From NCBI GenBank assembly GCA_037975125.1, contig CM075853.1:33062613-33126612 (forward strand): a stretch of DNA of 64,000 nucleotides, read 5' to 3'. Position numbers and translations under genes: made by a program. Shown here piece after piece: positions 55,201-64,000 of this stretch. The notes under the pieces were generated by a model. It worked only from the letters and a program-made list of their open reading frames with translations. It made no database searches and was not told the origin of the DNA. Position 1 is the first letter of the stretch, and each line of letters starts with the position of its first letter. Source of the DNA: Latrodectus hesperus. Lineage: Eukaryota > Arthropoda > Arachnida > Araneae > Theridiidae.

Positions 55201-57401
55201 AGATAATTCATGGATTTTTAAGAAATTTATGTTCATAATCATCACAAAAAATCTTGCCAAATTTCCTGAACTATATTATAAATAATATAAGGCAGAGTAA
55301 TAAAATTTAGTTTTGAAAAATTAATAAGAATATTATGGAGGCTGTATTAAGATAATGAACTCATTTCTTTTCTTTATAAAATACTAAACTATAATACTAA
55401 AAATAATAAAAATATTAATAACAGTACAAATCATGGATAATCAAAAGATATCAATAGTCTTAAAGTTGATATTTTGTCTTGTCTTTTTCATTTTGATTTT
55501 TTTTTGCTCTATTGTCAACGTGTTAATGGCTTGAATCAATAGAAAACTGCTTCTTAAACCGATGCTTTGGTCTTTTTGTAAGAAATCATTTTATAAACAA
55601 AATAAACTTCGACTATGTTCTCAAACATTCTATGGTCAACTTCGCCTTCTTTGCTGCCGCTCAAAGAATGCAATTTGAAGGCAGACAGCAAGTTCATCGT
55701 GGAGTCGGACTAACGACGCTATCTCAATACGATGTCGTAATTAATTATGTGTGACGTAGATGAAATGTTATCTGACATCATGCAACCAAGAGAATTGTAA
55801 TAAAGTAATGTACTTATGAGATCTCAACTGGAAAGAAAAAATAACCACTTTAAGGTTAATAATTGTATACGGCTTTCACTAAATTGTTAAATAGTTTTCT
55901 AAACAGAAATATTCAAACTTTTTTACATAGGATTGTGCTGCAACAAAATTTAACAGAAGTTTAACAATGTTATGAGAAATCAAAGCAATTCCATGATTAT
56001 GCTGAATTTTCCGCTTAGTGCAGACAGTATTCAAATATTTTCACATTTAAACCTTAAATATAAACCTTTTATATGCTTTTTTAAAATTTATAGCTTTCTA
56101 ACTCACTGTTTTTAAGTAGCGGAGAATGTTTCGTCTTCACAATGAGGGAAGCTCAACTACTTTTTAAAAATAGTTGAACTGAGAAAATTTTGTTTTTGAA
56201 TAAAGAATTGTTGAATGATGTACTCTGGCTATTCTTAATAGAATTAGTTTAATAAAAATGTTCGGAATTAGCAAAATTTGGAATTGAAATTTTGAAGAAT
56301 TTTTTTTATTGATATTGGAAATAATTCATATTTCTCGTAGAAATCATATCTTAATAGCCAAAAACTTTTAAAGGACGTTCTTTATAAAATGTTCTTTAGA
56401 GTTTAAATTAAGTTACAATTCTATATGAAACATTTATTGGATGCTATTAAAATTATTAGTATCAAAATTTTATGAGCAAATGTCCATAAAATTGAAAAGG
56501 ATCTTACTTGATAAGTAAAAGGTAACACCATTTTTAACTTCGAATAGGGAATTTTTCAGATTTTGAAATAAGAAAGTAAAAAAAATATATAAATTTGTGT
56601 TTTAATTTATATTGATATCAAAAGATTTAAAAGTTTTGATTTCTATTAATATCAGTTTCAGAAATAAACTTCATGAATCTTAATTTATCATTTACCTGTT
56701 ATGTACAATTATTTACTAATTAATGTCTACAAAGGCATTTATGTATGAGAAGTTTATTGATTTAGTGGAATTCAATTTTAAAATAAACTTTCTCATCTAA
56801 TATAAAAACTATTATCCTTCATAAATTGTGTGCATGTTTTTGAATTTTATTTTGAACTTATTTGATTATAATATTCTATGTTTGCTTAAAAAAGAAATAA
56901 AGAAACATTTAAAAATAGTTCAGCAAATTGTTCAATAAAAATAATTGAAAAAATTTTAATGCATACAAAAAACATTTATGTATTTTTTCTTATTATTTAC
57001 AAGATTACTATAAAAACATATTTAACAATTTTCTGGTTTTTATTTATTCTATTGGAGGAATTATATATCTGAAATGTAAATATGAAATTATCAAATAAGT
57101 ATTTGCATTATTGAATATAAAGTTTCTGAATGGCAACCAGTATTTTGCTTTTTATTATTCAAATTCTAAAATACTATCAACGATCAAAATTGGTATTTTT
57201 AGACGGCCTCCATAACATAGAATATTATAGTTCATTTTAGAAAACAAAAAAGATCACTACGTTTATTCGTTAATAAATACACGACAGATTATTTCTCTCA
57301 CAAAGCTAATTATTTTATGAAACGCTATAAAGTATCAAATATATTTAAAAATAAAATAAAAAATAAATTTTTTCTTCATTGTATACGTTTCCTGTTGACT
57401 T

Positions 57402-57620
57402 TCAGAAAACTGAAGCCATCGCATAATTCTGAATCTTGATTGAATTAACATCCTCTTCACACCATTCTGTCAACATCAGTGAAAACACATTGGAGCTTGC
57501 AGAACACTCAAGTTGAACATACCCTTTCAGCAGGATTCCTTCAGATTCATATATAATATCCATCCTGCATAAAGTCTTTCCAGAAAAGGAAGGGTCTTTT
57601 TGCAGCAAACAACTGCAGCC
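57402..57620 (-). other. Unidentified open frame with exon-like edge
   Basis: The minus-strand frame reads CLLQKDPSFSGKTLCRMDII, then LLKGYVQLECSASSNV and LTEWCEEDVNSIK, ending at a stop. A pyrimidine-poor acceptor candidate (GGCTGCAG) precedes it. The composition is clearly less AT-rich than its neighbours and looks protein-like, but I recognise no family. No donor with the phase needed to join the CUB1 exon is present, so it is not a clear part of that gene. Confidence 0.3.
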
Positions 57621-57654
57621 TTTTCAAAACAAAAAATGTTTAGAAGCTATATCT

Positions 57655-57960
57655 ATGTTGTTGATGTGGCTTATCCTCCAAATATCTGACGAAGTCAGAC
57701 AAGGTTCATCAGACCGTTGGTTTCTCACCGTGGTCTAAGGGCAAGACAGTGATCATCTGAGTGCAAGTTCCCAGGATCAATCTCAACAATGGATGAATGG
57801 TGGAAGATGAATGTCCCGTTTCTGCCTGAATGAGTACATGTCGGATTGAATAATGAAATTTTATGAGTTTCCTATTCTTATAAATCGTGAATAAAGCCCC
57901 CAATCTATTAAAAAATCTGCTAGAAGAGCCATTTTTTGCGGTCGATACTCTGATAAAATG
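57655..57960 (-). mobile_element. SINE relic with AACAACA-type tail
   Basis: On the minus strand, TTGAGATTGATCCTGGG (B-box-like) is followed by about 100 bases and a tail, GGATAAGCCACATCAACAAC. That tail echoes the ends of the SINE pair and of the LINE near 46.2 kb. The head is too degraded to bound. Confidence 0.45.
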
Positions 57961-58019
57961 CCTTAATAAACTCATAGGCTCTTAGACTATTAATTTCGTG
58001 GTTCCAAACTCAAATTTAA

Positions 58020-58320
58020 TTAGTGGTAGAACCACACACTCCTCAACGTGAAAAATCTAGGGTTCGATCTCAGCTATTATTGTACTGTGACAGAAAGGTG
58101 TTTTTATAGCTTCTCTGTGCAAATCTGTCAAGGTGAGTGTTTGGAAGTTTTCAATGCTTTCTCCTGTGAGGAAAATGAGCATGGTCCCTTATTTTTGAGA
58201 AAGTTCTTCAAAAAGGGCAGCTTAAGATGTGGACATAAGTATGCCTTACAACAGGCTTTGTCCATTAAGTTATTCCCTATTTCGAAATGTGTATTACTAT
58301 ATCTTTCATCTCTATGAATT
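58020..58320 (+). mobile_element. SINE-like relic
   Basis: TTAGTGGTAGAACCACACAC (A-box-like) and AGGGTTCGATCTCAGC (near-perfect B box) are about 45 bases apart. A body stretch, TTGGAAGTTTTCAATGCTTT, is similar to one at about 42.38 kb. The open frame over it is incidental. Confidence 0.5.
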
Positions 58321-58344
58321 AATATAATTTATAAATCATTAATA

Positions 58345-59740
58345 CACTACTGGCCATTAAAATTGCTACACCAGGAAAGCGGCACACCACACACGTGAAA
58401 TTTGCATGACATGTAGAACTTGCTGTGATATGCAAATGATTAGATTTTCAGCGCATTCATACAAAGCAGGCGACAGTAACGACATCTACAATGTGTATAA
58501 AACCAGAGATTTGACAGCAGTTTTCACATACGCAATTTCCGTTTCAACATTGTTTTCGGCAAAGAAAGTTGTTGTAACGCCTCGTGTAAAAAAAGAAATG
58601 CCTATCAGCACGTGTCTGACTTTGATCGAGAAAGGATTATAGCCAACCGGAATTGTGGTTTATCGTACCACAATATTGCTGCTCACGTCGGTCGAGACCC
58701 CATGACTGTTAGCAGAATATGGAATCGATGGGTTCAGGACAATAATACGGACGTCATGCAGGATCGCAGCGACCCCCATCACTAACAGCAGAGAAGACAG
58801 ACATCTTATCCGCATGGTCCCATAGTGATCGTACAGCCACGTCACGAACCCTGAGTCGAGAACTGGAGTCATTTGCAAGGCAACAAGTTTCTGCTCGAAC
58901 AGTTCGACGACGTTTTCAGCAGCATGGATTATCTGCACTGCGACCATGGTTTCGGTTACCATTGACGCTGCGTCACAAACAGGAGCGCCTTCAATGTGAT
59001 CAGCGACGAACCTGGACATGGAAATGGCATCACGTCATCTTTACAGATGAATCTCGGTTCTGTATACAGGACCATGATGGCCACATCCGTGTTTGGAAGC
59101 ATCGTGGAGAACGTGCATTGCCAGTTTGCTTTGGATATTGCCATACTGGCTCATCTGCTGGAGTGATGGTATGGGACACCATTGGATACACGTCTCGATC
59201 ACCTCTTGTTCACATTACCGGTACTTTGAACAGCAACCGTTACATTTCCGATGTGTTAAGGCCCGTGGCTCTGTCCTATCATCGAGGCCTCCCTAGTGCT
59301 TTGTTTCAACAGGATAATGCACGAAATCATGTTGCCCGTACTGTTTTGAGCTTCCTTGATACAGAACAGGTTCGACTGTTACCCTTGCCCTCCTGATCTG
59401 TCACCAATTGAGAACGTGTGGTCAATGGTTGCCGAGCGATTGGCACGCCATCACTCATCATCTACTACTGTCGATGAACTGTGGCATAGTGTTGAAGCTG
59501 CATAGACTGAGATCCCCGTACATTCCATACAATCTCTGTTTGACTCCATGCACTAGGCGGATAAATGCTGTCATTGCAGCCAGAGGTGGCTGCTCTGGGT
59601 ACTGATTTCTCAAGATCTATGAATCCTAATTTCCTGTAAATCTATTCACTTGTTCTTTCCACTATAATGTATGTGTCCAATAAATATCGTTCTGTTATTT
59701 GCATTCCTTCTTGGTGTAGCAATTTTAATGACCAGTAGTG
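58345..59740 (+). mobile_element. Tc1/mariner-type DNA transposon with both TIRs and TA target
   Basis: The ends are inverted repeats of about 33 bp: CACTACTGGCCATTAAAATT at the left, and CACTACTGGTCATTAAAATT read inward from the right, continuing GCTACACCA. Dinucleotide TA flanks both ends (58343-58344 and 59741-59742), the target duplication of this superfamily. The 1.4-kb length is that of a full element. The transposase inside is broken (separate entry), so this copy could move only with help from another. Confidence 0.93.
58570..59605 (+). pseudogene. Tc1-family transposase, broken by frameshifts and stops
   Basis: Pieces in order: FDRERIIANRNCGLSYHNIA and HVGRDPMTVSRIWNRW (helix-turn-helix DNA-binding part); then, in another frame, an intact stretch at 58962-59396 with TWKWHHVIFTDESRF (first catalytic Asp), GVMVWDTIGY and ALFQQDNARNHVA (second Asp); then, after a small deletion and frameshift, PDLSPIENVW (catalytic Glu). 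The spacing fits the DD34E class once the deletion is allowed for. Further stops interrupt the N-terminal third and the end. It is a dead copy of the cut-and-paste enzyme. Confidence 0.9.
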
Positions 59741-60564
59741 TAATATTAATTAATAACTGCTGATACATAAGAGATGCCACTAGTTTCAACCAAATTTTTA
59801 GAGCATTTTTTTTAAAGATAAAATTATTTGTTTACAAATTTTCACTAAAATATAAATATTTGACTTAAATTTTATCTTCATACTTTACAAATTACTTGTA
59901 AAATATAATCAATGATAAGGAAAATTTATAATTATTAATTTTAAGCGATTTATAAAGTTAAAGTTAGCATTGTTAAATTTAAATGATTGTTAAAGGATTG
60001 ATTACAAATTTCTGAAAAAGTCATTTATGTTTTCTAATAATCAGGAAAAGCTATTACTAAAAAGCATAAATAACTATATTTCTGATATTGTGAATTTAGT
60101 TTGAATCCCAGGGAAAAATATACAGTTGTAGATTAAAATTGTACTTCTTCCAGTCACATAAAAAATCTAACTCAAATGGATTTTTATAATGTAAATTAAA
60201 TTGTTAGTAATATCCCATTGAACAGCTCTAAGTTGATGTTTACATACAATTTAAATTTACAGCAAAAGAAAGCAACAATTCCTTTGTGTATGTACCTAAT
60301 AGATATTATACATACAATTGTGTGAAATTTATTTCCAATTATTTAAATAGTATTATACATTTATGTAGTTAATAATGAAATTTAAGCCTAAAAATGTGTT
60401 CGAAAAACTTTAATCTTTGAGATGAAATCTCAAATTTTAAATTATTTCTAACACAGTAGTGCCAAGTTGTAGCAGTGCCATGTTCAAATACAAATAGCGT
60501 AGTGTGTTACAAAAATAAAATGGTGTCTAAATAAAAAAGTTGCAATTTCCAAATATGTATCAGC

Positions 60565-60800
60565 GACTGAATGCTTAACACTCCTGCCTTTAGTTCAACA
60601 GTTTAAGGGTTGGATTCCGTCTTAGGTATGGATGTTTCTAATGATTTCAAAGGAATTTTAAATGTTAGACCTGAATCTAATCATCTTGCTTTATTATTAG
60701 AATAGTTTGTGCTCTGATCTTTGCTTTAACTGATCATGAGTTCGAATCCACTCTTGAGTCTGGATGTGTAGAATGGTTCTGATTCCGGTCGGTCTTATCA
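60565..60800 (+). mobile_element. Two tRNA-like SINE heads in tandem
   Basis: TGAATGCTTAACACTCCTG followed by AAGGGTTGGATTCCG, and about 130 bases later ATGAGTTCGAATCCACTC with a perfect B box, GTTCGAATCC. No clear A box precedes the second. These are SINE relics more likely than tRNA genes, as no cloverleaf with terminator is evident. Confidence 0.4.
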
Positions 60801-61522
60801 ACCTTCATATGTAGAAAACGTGATTACTGAGTGACAAATAACCAAGCCTAATTCAATAATCTCTCGTATTCAAAGCGTTGATCGACTAACAAACCAAACA
60901 TTTCTATAAAAAATTTTTTATTTCAAGAAATATATCGCAAGTATGCTGGAATGCTTTTATCTAATATTAGTTTAACTTTAAATCGATAGACTATTATAGA
61001 AAAATATAAAATTGCAGAATAATGTAATTGCCTTTCTTAAATTTAATTATTTTCTAGAAACTCAGAATTTGACTTCAGAAAAATCATTAAATCAAAATTT
61101 TATTTCTAAAAAAATGTATCAGGCTTAAAAGTTTATTATGTTCTTTTTCAAAACTACAAATAAATCCGTGTAACATTCTTCAAGAATGTTATACTCCTGG
61201 AAAAACAAACTACTGCAAATATTTTGAGGATTATATATCTCATTTCGATCTGTCATTGTCAAAAATTCCATTTATTTCCTTGGGACTGAAATGACTGTTT
61301 TCTCCGTGACCAGTCATTTTTCACAAAAGTTCTTCGATTCTTTCCTCTAGAGTGATTAATAATCTTTTGCTATTTTGCAATTGTTTTTATGTTTCTCTGA
61401 AAAGCTAGATTATCGTCTCAATGTCTCAGAAAAATATTGAAATAGAAAATTAGACAGAAAGGTTAAGAAAAGGAAGTAGAAAAGCTTATGTGACTTATAA
61501 TGCATTCAAACACATACACACA

Positions 61523-61682
<160 letters not shown>

Positions 61683-62387
61683 GGCTGTTGAAATTTCTAT
61701 CACTTGATTTTTTGATTTTCTGAATCATTCATACTGTTAGTATATACTTAGATGCTGTTATAATTTGCATGATCTGCAATACACGATACGTTCCGAGTAG
61801 AATCAAATGGAACAAGAAGTATGTAACTGAAACTGTAACTAAGAATGTTATTATCACTATAAATACATCACAATGGAAATGATCTGTTGCTTTAAATACT
61901 GCCAAGAGTACTGATATACTGAAATAACAATAAATATCGTTGGTAGTGTGCATGTTATATATTTAATAGCTTTCTACTTCGAATATATCTTAATTTTTTG
62001 AATAATCACAATCGAGTACATAATAATAGCCATGTAGGCTCAATTGTAAACGTGATAAAGTATTCTCCCAAACACATTAATAACTTCAATCTGACACATA
62101 ATTCGAAAGAAGTAATTATTACAGTTAAATTTATTTCTAGCATCAAAATCAATATTATGAAAGGCTAAGAGTAAATTAGTTAAATCTATGAAATACTGTT
62201 ATAGGTGGAAATGAGTTTTCTCGATGTTATTAGACAACTGTTAGATATGCATTGAAGTACATTGCATTTGACTGCAAATGCAACTGTTGCATTTGAAGAC
62301 ACAAGAATTTATATTATCACGGCTTCACAAGCTGGAGGGGTAGGCAGTTGTTTTATAAATATTTAGTTAAGCTTGCACATTGAGTTA

Positions 62388-62389
<2 letters not shown>

Positions 62390-62442
<53 letters not shown>
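62390..62442. repeat. (AT)n microsatellite
   Basis: About 52 bp of alternating A and T, bounded by GTTAAG on the left and by GTATATACTTAAC on the right, which nearly extends the palindrome. Confidence 0.95.
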
Positions 62443-62448
<6 letters not shown>

Positions 62449-63453
62449 CTTAACTAAGTAATTATCTACAAGCTTTTTTAAAAATAGTTTATCATTAGTA
62501 ATTGCACTTCAGGTTGTGGTAATTTATTGCCCAAGCCTTACCATTTTAGTTTATCGAGAAATTTCTCTGTAGACCCTCATAGTAAATCCTAAGGGAAAAC
62601 CACGCCTCAAAAAGATTTAAAATCTAATGAAGCCACCATTTCAATGTTCCGTATGGATTTCATAATCAGTACAAGTGCAGTCTTAAGAAGCTATTTTAAT
62701 ACGAAGACTTCAAAATCTTAATTTAAATAAATTAAACTTTCCAAAAATGAATTAAAAAGTCTCTTTTAATAAGAAAAGAGGAGATAAACTGAAAGGTTTC
62801 TTCTGTTGTTTTATCAGCAATTTTTTTCCAATTAGAGGTGTTCCAAAAATAGATAAAAATTTACCTCCAAATTTTAAAATTTCCCCAAAACTAGAACTAT
62901 GCAATTCTGTATCTGATGTTAATATCTACCATGGAGTACAACGAGATAATGTAAGGTTGTTATATCTGTCCTGAGAAGGTCTTGTTTGCTTATAGTACAT
63001 GCTTGAAATGGCTTTCAAGATTTAGCAAATCACTCCTTGGGGGGGAGCTGATCCTCTTAAGCTGATTGATGTGCTTAAGATCGCAATACATCAGCTGTTT
63101 ACTTGAAGTAGAAGCCAAAATGATCCAGTGATCTCTGGGGACTTCAATTACTAAGACCTTCCTTTCCAAGGACATGGATTTTCACGTATGGGAAATACGT
63201 GAGTGAGTTTGTCCCCAAGAAAAGTTAATACAAATAGAGTGGCAATAGCTTCTCAAGTACTGCCCCCAACTTCTTAAAGGAGACCACACTTAGAGTGAAA
63301 AGAAAAAGAATGTAGAAGACAAGAAAAGGGAAAAAAGGGGGGAATAGACCACCGAGATAGCATGGAATCATGGTACTTATGTTTACTCTTGAAGAAAATA
63401 AGCCCCATAAGGACGAGAAGCTGTGCTATGCATCGCTGAAAAACTTGGGTGAG

Positions 63454-63640
<187 letters not shown>

Positions 63641-64000
63641 TATTGGTATCAGTTCAGTGCTATAGTCTAATTACAGATTATGGCTCATCGTAATATCTTG
63701 AATTAAATTGTTTCGTTGGAAACGTAGAAGCAATCTTTATAAATGTGGAAAGACTAAATCTTGAATAATGATCAAAAGAAAAGAATTTTTTAATTGCTTC
63801 ATATTATAGATTAAAATAAATTCACATTGCAGAAATAAACATAAAAGATATTTTTGAACTTAGATTTAAAAAAATCGGTAATAGCTTTTCTTGATTTAAT
63901 CATACTTTTTATAAAAAAAAGGCATAAAAAGATTTTATACGCCATTAAAAAATTTGTAATTGTTAAACAATTCGAGATTAAAGGCACTATAAAAATTTTT

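Larger units (their letters stand above)
50818..58344. other. Upstream intron or 5' flank of LEV-10-like gene, first part
   Basis: AT-rich, without a recognisable signal-peptide exon. Items within it are the poly(A)-ended retro-sequence (51900-52262), an open frame with exon-like edges (57402-57620) and SINE relics near 58 kb. Less AT-rich blocks at 53860-54530 and 55620-55760 show no domain on either strand and could be regulatory. Confidence 0.4.

Noticed and set aside
60720..60800. Possible tRNA gene with a perfect B box
   Set aside because: No matching A box, cloverleaf or T-run terminator could be drawn; SINE relic preferred.

Overview
The window is strongly AT-rich eukaryotic DNA with long introns, many long dinucleotide microsatellites and decayed transposons. 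The LINE 3' end near 46.2 kb, the tRNA-derived SINEs and the intron-rich genes with metazoan-only domains (DIX, CUB, LDLa) point to an arthropod. The LINE end looks most like elements I know from orb-weaver spiders, so an araneoid spider is my inference; no species is claimed.

Two protein-coding genes can be assembled by hand, both on the minus strand and arranged head to tail. (1) Left, about 12.0 kb down to beyond base 1: a short Axin-like gene. It has a presumed 5'UTR exon (about 12016-11920) and coding exons at 9066-8958, 6770-6628 and 3308-3129. The last carries the first two thirds of a DIX domain, cut at the same place as the Axin penultimate exon; the final exon lies left of the window. 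All splice phases agree (2, 0, 2, 2). No RGS, beta-catenin-binding or canonical GSK3-binding exon is seen upstream. (2) Centre, 50.8 kb down to 19.2 kb: a type I membrane receptor-like gene with eight exons in the window. They encode five consecutive CUB modules, one LDLa module, a transmembrane helix and a cytoplasmic tail with an NPxY-type motif. This is the architecture of the nematode acetylcholine-receptor clustering protein LEV-10; the insect Culd family is related. Every exon junction keeps the frame, giving about 867 codons, and the signal-peptide exon lies to the right or was not recognised.

Layout: 1-3.1 kb intron with a 172-bp tandem repeat; 3.1-12.0 kb Axin-like gene; 12-19.2 kb intergenic, with one solo LTR; 19.2-50.8 kb LEV-10-like gene, whose introns hold a second solo LTR in the opposite orientation, two inverted SINE copies, a LINE 3' end, a reverse-transcriptase relic and several (TA)n/(CA)n arrays; 50.8-64 kb probably 5' intron or flank of the same gene, with a Tc1-type transposon with both terminal repeats, other SINE relics and microsatellites.

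All exon calls come from reading splice signals, phase and domain motifs by eye. No alignment or expression data were available. No CRISPR array, operon, rRNA or convincing functional tRNA was found.
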